Assembly (NCBI GenBank): GCA_046330315.1
Contig: JAXLSZ010000007.1
Span: forward strand, 1 to 64,000
Source of the DNA: JAXLSZ01 sp046330315
GTDB lineage: Bacteria; Actinomycetota; Thermoleophilia; Solirubrobacterales; 70-9
Reading direction: 5' to 3'
Length of the DNA: 64,000 nucleotides
Both the position numbers and the translations under genes were made by a program. Below, one piece after another: positions 24,652-32,986 of this stretch. Position 1 is the first letter of the stretch. Every line of letters starts with the position of its first letter. The notes beneath the pieces are model-generated. The model saw only the letters and a list, made by a program, of their open reading frames with translations. It was not told where the DNA came from and ran no database searches.

Positions 24652-26060
24652 CGCGCCCCCGCCGGAGCCGGCGCCGGGGCGGGGAACTCGAGCACGAAGG
24701 TGGACCCCTGGCCGGGCACCGACTCGACGCTGATCGTGCCGTCGTTCGCCTCCACGAATCCCCGGGCTATGGCCAGCCCAAGTCCGCTCCCCGTGCGCCG
24801 CCGGCCTCCCTCTCCCCGGTAGAAGGCGTCGAAGACGTGGGGGGCTTCGGCATGAGGTATCCCCGGTCCGCGGTCGATGACCCTGAGCACGGCCCGGTCC
24901 CCGACCCTTGCCCCCCTGATCAGGACCTGGGCGCCGCCGGAATACAGCCGGGCGTTGCGGAGGAGGTTCGAGAGGGCTCGCTGCAGCTGCGCCGCGTCGG
25001 CGCGAACCATGGGCAGGTCGTCGCGCACCTCCAACCGCACTTCGTCGCCGCCGAGGCCGAGCTCGTCGGCGGCGGCGCGGGCGATCTCCTCCAGCGAGCA
25101 CCAGTCCCGCCTGGGCTTGGCGGCCCCCGCCTCGAGCCTCGAGAGGTCGAGCAGGTTGTCGACCAGTTCCGCCAGGCGCCGGCTCTCCTGCACCACCGAG
25201 GCGGACAGCTGGTGGCGCTCCTCTGCACCGAGCGAGGAGGAGTCAAGCGCCTCGCCGGCCGCCACGATCGCCGTCAGGGGCGAGCGCAGGTCATGGGAGA
25301 CCGCCCGCAGCAGGGTCGTCTTCACCGCGTCGCTCCGCCGCAGCGCCTCTGCCCGCACCTCGCCGGCCAGCAACCTCTCGCGCTCCCCGGCCGCGGCGAT
25401 CAGCGCGGCGACCGCGGGGGCCAGATGGGTCCGGAGCCGCTTGCCTAGATCACCGCCGACCGTGGCGGGGACGACCAGCGTGCCGACCCGGTCGCCCTCG
25501 GAGACGAGCGGCAGCGCCAGGTCACGGGGCGAGCCCTCGACGACCTCCACCGAGATACTCGCGGAGGGAAGGTCGTAGGCGTCGCTGAGGAGCTTGGAGG
25601 CCTGCGCGAGGCCCGAGCCAAGGTCGATCCCGGAGAGGAGCGCCTGGGCCAGGGCGGCGAGCAGGTCGGCCTCGCGACGGCGCTGGTTCGCCTCCACCGC
25701 CCTCGCCCTGGCGATCTGCGCGACCGTGCTGGTCGCCACCGCGACCAGCACGAAGGCAGCCAGGGCCACCCAGTTCCCCTCCTCGGCGATGGTAAACCGG
25801 TGCAGGGGCGGGATGTGGAAGAAGTTGAAGGCGAGCGCGCTCAGCACCGAGGCCAGCAGGCCGAGGCGCAGGCCCCAGATGGTCGAGATCAGAAGGATCC
25901 CCGGCAGGTAGACGACGCCGAGGGAGACCACCGGGGCCGCGCCGCGGAGTATGTAGATCAGCCCGGTGCTGGCCGCGACCACGGCCAGCGTCACCAGCAC
26001 CCCGCTCCACGCGGAGGGGGCCTCTTCGCCCAGGGGGCCTGGCCCTCGGGACCCGCTCAT
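24648..26060 (-). CDS. kdpD: KdpD kinase half: DUF4118 membrane domain, GAF-like and histidine kinase
   Basis: 470 residues. Four membrane helices (~20-110) form the DUF4118 domain specific to KdpD, followed by a GAF-like linker, a HisKA domain with phospho-His in AVSHDLRSPLTAIV (~255) and a HATPase_c domain (NLLRNARLYS, DRGPGIP, GSGLGLAIARG). The N-terminal sensor domain that normally precedes DUF4118 is missing here; it is encoded separately at 18122-19249. ATG 26060 is chosen; the longer frame upstream is arginine-rich and antisense-like. It is coupled to kdpE by ATGA. Confidence 0.9.
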   Translation of the reverse strand: MSGSRGPGPLGEEAPSAWSGVLVTLAVVAASTGLIYILRGAAPVVSLGVVYLPGILLISTIWGLRLGLLASVLSALAFNFFHIPPLHRFTIAEEGNWVALAAFVLVAVATSTVAQIARARAVEANQRRREADLLAALAQALLSGIDLGSGLAQASKLLSDAYDLPSASISVEVVEGSPRDLALPLVSEGDRVGTLVVPATVGGDLGKRLRTHLAPAVAALIAAAGERERLLAGEVRAEALRRSDAVKTTLLRAVSHDLRSPLTAIVAAGEALDSSSLGAEERHQLSASVVQESRRLAELVDNLLDLSRLEAGAAKPRRDWCSLEEIARAAADELGLGGDEVRLEVRDDLPMVRADAAQLQRALSNLLRNARLYSGGAQVLIRGARVGDRAVLRVIDRGPGIPHAEAPHVFDAFYRGEGGRRRTGSGLGLAIARGFVEANDGTISVESVPGQGSTFVLEFPAPAPAPAGAR

Positions 26061-26082
26061 GGTCCCAAGGGTAGGCGTTCTG

Positions 26083-26469
26083 CTAGCGGCTGCGGGAGGC
26101 CTTCCTGCGACCCGTTGCGGTCGCCTTTCCTCGCTTCGCCGGGGCGGGGCGGGCCGGCTTGCGCGCGCCCTCTGCCGCCTTCCGCGCCTGCTCGATGTCG
26201 CGCTGGAGCGCCCGGCCGAGCTTGCGGCTGTCGCGGCGCGCATCGCGGACGAACTTCTGCACGTCCTTGTAGAGGTCGCGGGCACCGGCGCTCACATCCT
26301 TGCTCAGGTCCTTGCGCAACGCGGCGATCGAGTCCTGCGCGCTGTCGAGCTGCTTGTTCAGCCGCTTCAGCGCGGCGGGCTCCCGGGACGGCGCCCGGCG
26401 GGTCGTGCGCTTCGGCTTCGCGCCGGCCTTGCTCCTTGCACCCTTCTTGGCTGTCTTCGCTGCGGGCAT
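26083..26469 (-). CDS. Small basic histone-like protein, Lys/Arg/Ala-rich
   Basis: 128 residues with Lys/Ala/Arg-rich ends (MPAAKTAKKGARSKAGAKPK and a C-terminal ARPAPAKRGKATATGRRKAS) around a helical middle (LKRLNKQLDSAQDSIAALRKDL ... ELYKDVQKFV). It resembles histone-H1-like and AlgP-type nucleoid proteins in composition, so a DNA- or RNA-binding role is plausible but not shown. ATG 26469 is used. It lies between the kinase gene and the patatin gene, 43 bp after the latter. Confidence 0.7.
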   Translation of the reverse strand: MPAAKTAKKGARSKAGAKPKRTTRRAPSREPAALKRLNKQLDSAQDSIAALRKDLSKDVSAGARDLYKDVQKFVRDARRDSRKLGRALQRDIEQARKAAEGARKPARPAPAKRGKATATGRRKASRSR

Positions 26470-26512
26470 CTGGTCACGCTCCTGTCTGTTGGTTGTCCGC
26501 TGTCGGTGGGAT

Positions 26513-27595
26513 TCAGGCGGTTGCAGGCTGGATTGGGGGGGTTGCGAGCAGGTCGAGGGGCGGCCACTTCGACGGCGGGCCGGCCGGCCTTCGCACCTTC
26601 TCGGGGCGGGTTGCGCGGGGAAGCTCCGCGAGCAGCTGGCGGTTCTCGGGCCGCTCGATCTGCTCGGCAACCGTCATCCGCGCCACCTCGATCACCTCGT
26701 TGCGGTTCCGGGTGCTCATCAGGTTGACACTCATCGCCCTCAGATCCTCCTCGAGCGGCTGGATCAGGACAACCTCGGCCCCCGCGGCGCGCAGCTTCTT
26801 GGCTTCGCGCCCGAGCCGGCGACCGGACGCGCGGTGCAGCAGCAGCCGGGTCGCGGCGCCCGGGCCCAGCGCCCGGACCGGGTGCAGGGACGAGGTGGGG
26901 TTGAGGCAGATCACGAGGTCGAGCCCCTCCCGCCGCAGCAGGTCGGCGTTGGACGCGGAGTACACGCCCCCGTCCACGTACTGGCGGTTCCCGATCTCCA
27001 CCGAGCGGTAGAAGCCGGGAATCGCGCAGGAGGAGGCGACGGCGTCGGCGAGGTCGGCGGAAGGCGCCGCCGGCGAGCCGAAGGCAACCCGGCGCCCGGT
27101 GGCGTAGTCGCAGGCGACGATCCTCAGGCCCGGGTGGGGGCCCCACCCCGACGGGACGACCCGCCGGACCTGCTCGGAGAGTGGCTCCGTGGAGACCGGC
27201 CCGCGCGGCAGCCAGGCGCTGAGGAGCGCCGCGGGCGTGTGGCGGTCGGGTCGCGAGAGGGTGCGCCACAGCAGCGACCAGGACCCGGGCCCGATCGATG
27301 GCATCCCGCGGTGCAGGCGGAAGACGGCTCCGCCCGAGCGGTCCGCCGCGCTGGCCGGGCGGCCCTCCGCGTCGCGCACCCCTTCGAAGCTCTCGCCGCG
27401 CGAATGGGCCACCATGAACCAGGGTGGCACGCCCGACGCGCACAGCGCCGCGATCATCGAACCCGCCGAGGTGCCGACCAGGAAATCGGCCGAGGCGGGG
27501 TCCCACCCCGTGCCCTCCGAGAGCGCATCCAGCGCGCCGGTCAGCCAGGCGCCCCCCTGCACGCCGCCGGCGCCGAGGACCAGCCCAACCCTCAC
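26513..27595 (-). CDS. Patatin-like phospholipase
   Basis: 360 residues with the family motifs: oxyanion loop GLVLGAGGVQGGAW, nucleophile elbow GTSAG (Ser ~42), and the catalytic dyad Asp in VDGGVYS (~208). Serine hydrolase on phospholipid or acyl esters, probably cytoplasmic or membrane-associated. Start GTG 27595 has GAGGGG upstream. A Pro-rich tail ends the protein. It is downstream of the DUF779 gene on the same strand, 37 bp apart. Confidence 0.88.
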   Translation of the reverse strand: MRVGLVLGAGGVQGGAWLTGALDALSEGTGWDPASADFLVGTSAGSMIAALCASGVPPWFMVAHSRGESFEGVRDAEGRPASAADRSGGAVFRLHRGMPSIGPGSWSLLWRTLSRPDRHTPAALLSAWLPRGPVSTEPLSEQVRRVVPSGWGPHPGLRIVACDYATGRRVAFGSPAAPSADLADAVASSCAIPGFYRSVEIGNRQYVDGGVYSASNADLLRREGLDLVICLNPTSSLHPVRALGPGAATRLLLHRASGRRLGREAKKLRAAGAEVVLIQPLEEDLRAMSVNLMSTRNRNEVIEVARMTVAEQIERPENRQLLAELPRATRPEKVRRPAGPPSKWPPLDLLATPPIQPATA

Positions 27596-27632
27596 CGGGC
27601 GACCCCTCGGCGGTGGGATTCCTGAGCGGACG

Positions 27633-27974
27633 TCACGCGCTCCGCCCGACCCCGGCGGCCGGGCGGCTGACGAAGTGGACGTCTTCGGGCTCCTCGAGGG
27701 AGAAGGTGCCGGGTGCCCCGGGGGCGACGTCGATCAGCAGGGCCGGCTCGCCGAGGCGCCGGTACTCCTCGCGGTCGACGAAGACCGGGGCGCCGCAGAC
27801 CGCGCCGAGCTTGAGGTCCCCGTCGCGGGGGATCAACTCGGCCCGGGTCAGGCAGGTGGCGCCGGTGTCCTCCCCGCCCCCGCCGCACTGCAGGAAGGCG
27901 ACCGGACCGTGCCTGTCCTTGAGCCGCTCGATCACCTTGAGCGCTTCGGCCGTTGCCGAGACCTTCTGGGTCAT
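27633..27974 (-). CDS. DUF779 family protein
   Basis: 113 residues. Opening MTQKVSATAEALKVIERLKD and HGPVAFLQCGGGGEDTGATC match the start of DUF779 proteins, which are often near aldehyde dehydrogenases; the Cys- and Gly-rich segment suggests metal or cofactor binding. ATG 27974 fits the family N-terminus. A GGAGGTGA sits 16 nt upstream, which is long; ATG 28013 is an alternative in the same frame. No aldehyde dehydrogenase is present in the window. Confidence 0.72.
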   Translation of the reverse strand: MTQKVSATAEALKVIERLKDRHGPVAFLQCGGGGEDTGATCLTRAELIPRDGDLKLGAVCGAPVFVDREEYRRLGEPALLIDVAPGAPGTFSLEEPEDVHFVSRPAAGVGRSA

Positions 27975-28087
27975 CTCATCGAACAGGGAATCACCTCCGC
28001 GCCCCCGCTCCATCCGTGTATTGCCCCAACCTTTCCGCGGCCGAACTCGGATCGGCGCGGGCCGCCGGGTGCCGGGCGTCAGCGGGG

Positions 28088-28130
28088 CGCCGGCCCCATG
28101 CGGTGGTGTGCCGGGCCATGGGGTGCCGGC
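28088..28130. other. Imperfect palindrome in the 28014-28214 gap
   Basis: CGCCGGCCCCATG (28088-28100) is nearly the reverse complement of CATGGGGTGCCGGC (28117-28130), with a two-base bulge. It lies between divergent genes, so an operator or a structured leader is as likely as a terminator. Nothing else is seen in this roughly 200-bp gap. Confidence 0.35.
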
Positions 28131-28201
28131 CCGCCGCGGTGTGTTGGCAGGCCACCCGGGCGCTGCGGGAAAACCCGGATGCCGGCGGCGGCGCGCCGGC
28201 C

Positions 28202-28207
28202 TACCGT
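28202..28207 (+). promoter_or_regulatory. -10 hexamer TACCGT, 7 nt before GTG 28215
   Basis: TACCGT fits the TANNNT -10 pattern; the spacing to GTG 28215 predicts an mRNA that begins at or next to the start codon. Confidence 0.45.
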
Positions 28208-28214
28208 TGTCGGC

Positions 28215-28421
28215 GTGGAAGGAAGGAGGGAGAGCTCGGGAGCGAACCGCCGGTTCAACGGCTCCGGGCGGGAGCCGCGGGGGCGTGCCCTGCCCCCGAT
28301 CGAGCGGCACTTCGCGGCGATCCTCAGCTACGTCGCCCACACCGCCACCCGCCCCTCCCTCCCGGCCCTTCCCGCCCGGCATCTCCGCAGGCCGGCGCGG
28401 ATCACCCACCTGCGCTCCTAG
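28215..28421 (+). CDS. Small hypothetical protein, 68 aa
   Basis: A basic 68-residue frame from GTG 28215 to the TAG at 28419-28421. The middle part reads PPIERHFAAILSYVAHTATRP and the end is Arg-rich. It has no ribosome binding site, but a TANNNT hexamer sits 7 nt upstream, the pattern seen at several other starts here, so a leaderless mRNA is possible. It ends 33 bp before the P-type ATPase gene on the same strand. I do not recognise it; it could also be chance. Confidence 0.35.
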   Translation: MEGRRESSGANRRFNGSGREPRGRALPPIERHFAAILSYVAHTATRPSLPALPARHLRRPARITHLRS

Positions 28422-28454
28422 ACCGGTCCGGCCCGCGATCCGCGGAGGCCCGCC

Positions 28455-31163
28455 ATGAGCACACCGGGGGACGAGGCCGAACGGGAGATCGACCTCCTCC
28501 ACCGCGACCTTCGCACCGGCCCGGCAGGACTCTCGGCCCGGGAGGCCGAGCACCGCCTGGTCGTCTACGGCCCCAACGTCCTGGAGAGCCGCAAGCGGAG
28601 ATCCTGGCCCCGCGAGATAGCCCGCCAGCTGACCCACCCCCTGGCCCTCCTGCTCTGGGGGGCGGCGGTGCTGGCCGCGATCGCGGGGATCACGGCGATC
28701 GCGGCCGCGATCGTCGTCGTGATCGTCGTCAACGCCGTGTTCGCCTTCGCCCAGGAGGTGCAGGCCGAGCGCGCGGTTGAGACGTTGCGCCGCTACATGC
28801 CGGAGACCGCGACCGTGATCCGGGACGGCGGGCGGGCGGTCGTCGCAGCGGGTGACCTGGTCCCGGGCGACCTCCTCGAAATCGGGGAGGGCGACCGGAT
28901 CTCGGCGGACGCCCGCCTGGTCTCGGGGTCCCTGGAGGTGGACCTCTCGACGGTCACCGGCGAGTCCCAGCCGGTCATCCGCTCTGCGGAGTTCGCCGAC
29001 ACCGACCGGCCGGCGCTGCAGGCGCGCCACCTGCTCTTCAGCGGCACCAGCGCCACGGCGGGCGAGGCGCGGGCGGTGGTCACCGCGACCGGGATGCACA
29101 CGGAGCTGGGGCGCATCGCCGCCCTGTCGGAGCGCGTCGAGCGCGAGGACAGCCCCCTGGAGACCCAGGTCCGGCGCGTCGCCTGGCTGATCGCCGGGAT
29201 CGCGGTGGCCTTCGGCCTCGCCTTCATCCCCCTCGCGATGCTCGCCGCGGGGCTCTCGGTCTCCAAGTCGGTGGTCTTCACGATCGGCCTGATCGTCGGC
29301 AACGTCCCCGAGGGGCTGCTCCCGGTGATCACCCTGGCGCTCGCGGTCGGCGTCCGCGAGCTGGCCCGGCGGGGGGCCGTCGTGAAGCGCCTCAGCGCGG
29401 TCGAGACTCTTGGCTCCACCGACGTCGTCTGCACGGACAAGACCGGGACCCTGACCGAGAACAGGATGCGGGTCAGCGCCGTCTGGACCCCCGGCGGCGA
29501 GCTCGCGCTCGATCGCCCCGGGTCGGCCGACGGGCCCGCCCCCTCGATCGCCACCGCGATGGCCCTGTGCAACAACGCCGAGCGGACGCCGGAAGGCGAC
29601 CTGCGGGGCGACTCGACCGAGGTGGCGATGCTGCGGGCCGCCGAGGCGCTGGGCGCGGCGCCGAGCCGCTCCGCCCGCCTCCTGCACTTCCACTTCGACC
29701 CCGGCCTGAAGCGGATGTCCACGGTCGACCGCGTCGAGGGCGGCATCTGGCTCAACACGAAGGGGGCGCCCGAGTCGGTGCTTCCGCTCTGCGAGGAGAT
29801 CGAGACGCCCGACGGCCGGCGCGCCCTATCCGGATCCGAGCGCCAGCGACTCCAGGGCGAGGTCGTCGACGCCTACGCGCGCTCGGGGCTCCGGGTGCTC
29901 GCCGTCGCCCGCCGTCCCCTGGAAGCGGTTCCGGACCCATCCCGGCGCGAGCCGGCCGAGTCGGGGCTCGCGCTGGCCGGCTTCGTCGCCCTGATCGACC
30001 CTCCCCGGGCGGAGGTCGCCGAGGCGGTCGCCCGCTGCCACGAGGCCGGTATCCGCATCATCGTCGTGACCGGCGACCACCCGCTCACCGCGGCCGCCAT
30101 CGCCCGGCGGATCGGTGTGGCGGGCGAGCATCCGACGGTGGTCACCGAGGAGGAGCTCGAGGCGATGGGCGACCGCGAGCTCGACCGCCTGCTGCGCGAG
30201 GGGGAGGAGACGATCTTCGCCCGCAGCACGCCGGAGGCGAAGTTGAGGATCGCCGAGGCGCTGCAGGCCGAAGGCCACGTGGTGGCGATGACCGGCGACG
30301 GGGTCAACGACGCGCCGGCGCTTCGGCGGGCCGACATCGGGGTCGCGATGGGAAGGTCGGGAACCGACGTTTCCCGCGAGGCCTCGACGATGGTCCTCAC
30401 CGACGACAACTTCGCGACGATCGTCGCCGCGATCGCGGCCGGCCGGCGGATCTACGACAACATCCGCAAGTTCATCCTCTACATCTTCGCCCACGCGACG
30501 CCCGAGGTCACACCGTTCGTCGTCTTCGCCCTGGGTGGCGGGGCGATCCCGCTGCCGCTGAACGTCCTGCAGCTGCTCGCCTTCGACGTCGGCACCGAGA
30601 CCCTCCCCGCGCTTGCCCTGGGACGGGAGCCCGCCGAGCCCGGGATCATGGGCCGCCCGCCCCGGCCCAGGGAGCAGAGCATCATCACCCGCGGCATGCT
30701 CGTCCGCGCCTGGCTCTTCCTCGGGGTGATCGCGGCGGCGCTGGAGATGGCCGCCTTCTTCTTCGTGCTGACCCACGGCGGGTGGGAGCCGGGCGACCCG
30801 GTGGGCCCGGGCGACCCCCTTCACCACCTCTACCTCCAGGCCACGACCATCACCTTCCTCTCGATGGTGATGGGCCAGATCGGGACCGCGTTCGCGGCCC
30901 GCACCGAGAAGGCCTCGCTGCGCTCGATCGGCGCCCTCTCGAACCCGCTGCTCCTCTGGGGGATCGCCTTCGAGCTGGCGCTGAGCGCCGCCTTCGTCTA
31001 CCTGCCGCCCTTCCAGGAGCTGCTCGGAACCGCAGCGCCCGAACCGTGGCAGCTCCTGGTCATCCTGCCGTTCCCGGCGATCGTCTGGGGGGCAGACGAG
31101 ATCCGCCGCTGGCTGGTGCGGCGAGGTTCTCGATCAGCTCCACGTAGGCCGAGAGGTGGCTGA
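28455..31163 (+). CDS. P2-type cation-transporting ATPase
   Basis: 902 residues. N-terminal cation-ATPase domain (LLHRDLRTGPAGLSAREAEH), actuator TGES (~168-171), helix-4 motif IGLIVGNVPEGLLPV (~280-295), phosphorylation site CTDKTGTLT (Asp ~328), hinge MTGDGVNDAPAL (~610-621) and a C-terminal cation-ATPase domain with six helices. The PEGLL form of the helix-4 ion site is shared with Ca2+- and Na+/K+-type pumps (P2), so Ca2+, Na+ or another hard cation is the likely substrate. ATG 28455 has GGAGGCC upstream. The last 104 bp overlap the convergent trehalose synthase gene. Confidence 0.92.
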   Translation: MSTPGDEAEREIDLLHRDLRTGPAGLSAREAEHRLVVYGPNVLESRKRRSWPREIARQLTHPLALLLWGAAVLAAIAGITAIAAAIVVVIVVNAVFAFAQEVQAERAVETLRRYMPETATVIRDGGRAVVAAGDLVPGDLLEIGEGDRISADARLVSGSLEVDLSTVTGESQPVIRSAEFADTDRPALQARHLLFSGTSATAGEARAVVTATGMHTELGRIAALSERVEREDSPLETQVRRVAWLIAGIAVAFGLAFIPLAMLAAGLSVSKSVVFTIGLIVGNVPEGLLPVITLALAVGVRELARRGAVVKRLSAVETLGSTDVVCTDKTGTLTENRMRVSAVWTPGGELALDRPGSADGPAPSIATAMALCNNAERTPEGDLRGDSTEVAMLRAAEALGAAPSRSARLLHFHFDPGLKRMSTVDRVEGGIWLNTKGAPESVLPLCEEIETPDGRRALSGSERQRLQGEVVDAYARSGLRVLAVARRPLEAVPDPSRREPAESGLALAGFVALIDPPRAEVAEAVARCHEAGIRIIVVTGDHPLTAAAIARRIGVAGEHPTVVTEEELEAMGDRELDRLLREGEETIFARSTPEAKLRIAEALQAEGHVVAMTGDGVNDAPALRRADIGVAMGRSGTDVSREASTMVLTDDNFATIVAAIAAGRRIYDNIRKFILYIFAHATPEVTPFVVFALGGGAIPLPLNVLQLLAFDVGTETLPALALGREPAEPGIMGRPPRPREQSIITRGMLVRAWLFLGVIAAALEMAAFFFVLTHGGWEPGDPVGPGDPLHHLYLQATTITFLSMVMGQIGTAFAARTEKASLRSIGALSNPLLLWGIAFELALSAAFVYLPPFQELLGTAAPEPWQLLVILPFPAIVWGADEIRRWLVRRGSRSAPRRPRGG

Positions 31164-32547
31164 ACACCAGGTAGCGCTCGACGACGCGCTCGCGGGCCGC
31201 CTCCCCGAGGCGCTCGCGCAGCTGCTGGTCGGCGAGAAGCCTCGCGACGGCCCCGCCGATCGCCTCCCTGTCTCCCGGCTCCACGTGAAGGCCGCTCTCG
31301 CCGTCGACGAGCTGCACCGCCAGGCCCCCGGTCCGCGTCGCGACCACGGCGGCGCGCTTCAGCATCGCCTCGGTGACCGAGAAACCGAACCCCTCCTGCA
31401 GCGCCGCGTGAACGACGACGTCGGCGCGCCGCTGGATCGCGTTGACCATCACCGCGTTCTCCTCGAGGTCGGAGAGCGGGAGCTGGACGAGGTGGATCCT
31501 GGCCGCGACCCCGGGGTCGAGCTCGGCCCGGCGACTGCGCAGCTCGGCTAGCACCTCCGCCTCCTCGGAGCCGGACGGCCGGTCCGCCACCGCCGGCCCG
31601 ACCAGCAGCAGGTGGGGACCCCCCTCGCGGCAATGCCCGGCGAATGCCTCCAGGACGTCGAGCTGGCCCTTGGTCCGCTCCCAGCCGGAGATCTGGGCCA
31701 CCACCGGGGCGTCCGCGGGGACCGGGGCCTCCTGATCGGTGACGGCGACGCCGCTCAACCGCTGCGGGGTTCCGTCGCTGCGCCGGAAGGTGGGCGCCGT
31801 TGCGGTCCCGGACGCCCCCAGACCGATCTGGTCGAAGACCGCGGCGACCAGGTCGTCGTCCAGAAGCTCGTTCTTCGGCGAGAAGGGATCGATCCCCGGG
31901 CGCAGCACGTGGAACCGCTCTTCGGGAACCTGGTCCCAGCGATAGACGCGCCGGGAGAAGACGAACGCGTCGGCCTCTGAGACGAAGGGCCACAGAAAGC
32001 CCCAGGCCGACCTCGCCTCCCGGTTCGGGTCCTCCATGCCCAGGTGGCAGCGCCAGACGGCCCGCGCGCCGGTCTCCTTCACGGGCCGGACCAGGCCCGG
32101 CGTGTCGTGCAGGAAGACGATGTCCTCCGGGCGGATCCGGGCGGTCAGCTCGCGGGCCTGCTCGGCACCGACCCGCTCGAGCAGCGCGGCCTCGTCCTCC
32201 CCGAGGGGGCCGCCGTCGCCCGGCGAGCCGTAGAGCCGGTGGTAAAGGCGCCTGGTCAGGGTGTGGAAGCCGTGGTCGGCGCTTGCCACCAGCCAGTGCG
32301 CGTCCACCCCGCCGTCGCGCGTGTAGCCGACGATCGAGCGGAGCATCTCGGCGACGCTGTCGCCCGAGGACCGGCTGACGTGCCAGATCGCCCTCCCCTC
32401 GAATGCCCGCCGGAACTCGGCGATCCGGGCCCCGCTTGCTTCGAAGCCTTCCGGATCGAGCCGCGCGAACCCGGCGAGGGTGCGGCGCGGCACGGCCATC
32501 TCCTCGACCGTTGCGGGTGTCGAGAGTGCGCCCGGGACCTCAGTCAC
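31060..32547 (-). CDS. treT: Trehalose synthase TreT-like GT4 glycosyltransferase
   Basis: 495 residues in the GT-B fold. N-terminal RAIWHVSRSSGDSVAEMLRS and DIVFLHDTPGL, and C-terminal VVAQISGWERTKGQLDVLEAF and ALQEGFGFSVTEAMLKRA, match trehalose glycosyltransferring synthase (TreT), which joins NDP-glucose and glucose. The nucleotide-sugar EX7E motif lies in the EGFGFSVTEAM segment. It ends inside the P-type ATPase gene. The start overlaps the stress-protein gene by 8 bp, so it is the last gene of a four-gene minus-strand operon (34327 to 31060). Trehalose synthesis next to USPs suggests a stress role. Confidence 0.85.
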   Translation of the reverse strand: MTEVPGALSTPATVEEMAVPRRTLAGFARLDPEGFEASGARIAEFRRAFEGRAIWHVSRSSGDSVAEMLRSIVGYTRDGGVDAHWLVASADHGFHTLTRRLYHRLYGSPGDGGPLGEDEAALLERVGAEQARELTARIRPEDIVFLHDTPGLVRPVKETGARAVWRCHLGMEDPNREARSAWGFLWPFVSEADAFVFSRRVYRWDQVPEERFHVLRPGIDPFSPKNELLDDDLVAAVFDQIGLGASGTATAPTFRRSDGTPQRLSGVAVTDQEAPVPADAPVVAQISGWERTKGQLDVLEAFAGHCREGGPHLLLVGPAVADRPSGSEEAEVLAELRSRRAELDPGVAARIHLVQLPLSDLEENAVMVNAIQRRADVVVHAALQEGFGFSVTEAMLKRAAVVATRTGGLAVQLVDGESGLHVEPGDREAIGGAVARLLADQQLRERLGEAARERVVERYLVFSHLSAYVELIENLAAPASGGSRLPPRRSPGTAG

Positions 32548-32986
32548 CTCCGGAGACGATCAGGACCGGGACCTTGCTGGCCTGCGCCACGTAGTTGCTG
32601 ACGCTCCCCAGCAGCAGCGCGCCGACCGGGCCCCTGCCCCGCGAGCCGAGCACGATCACGTCGTAGCCGCCCGAGCCGGCCTCCTCGACGATCGCCGGGC
32701 CCGGGCTGCCGGTCAGCAGCTTGGACTCGGGCCGAAGGTCCTCGGGCACGAGCCCCCTGGAGCGCTCGAGCTCGAGCCTGGCGCCGCGCTCGATGTCCTC
32801 CTGGATCTCGCCCACGGTCACGGGGGGAGGCGCCCCTCCCCCCGCGATGATCCAGGAGGAGGGCTGGGGCACGACGGTGAGCAGGGTCAGCCTCCCTCCG
32901 GTGGCCCGGGCCAGGTCCACAGCCTCGGCGATCGCCCGCTCGGCGTGCTTGGAGCCGTCGGTCGCCACCAGGATCCTCTCGAACAT
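32540..32986 (-). CDS. Universal stress protein UspA family
   Basis: 148 residues, one Usp domain. Start MFERILVATDGSKHAERAI and the ATP-binding motif VLGSRGRGPVGALLLGSVS are intact, so nucleotide binding is expected. ATG 32986 overlaps the stop of the upstream tandem USP gene (TGATG), and its own end overlaps the treT start. Confidence 0.93.
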   Translation of the reverse strand: MFERILVATDGSKHAERAIAEAVDLARATGGRLTLLTVVPQPSSWIIAGGGAPPPVTVGEIQEDIERGARLELERSRGLVPEDLRPESKLLTGSPGPAIVEEAGSGGYDVIVLGSRGRGPVGALLLGSVSNYVAQASKVPVLIVSGGD

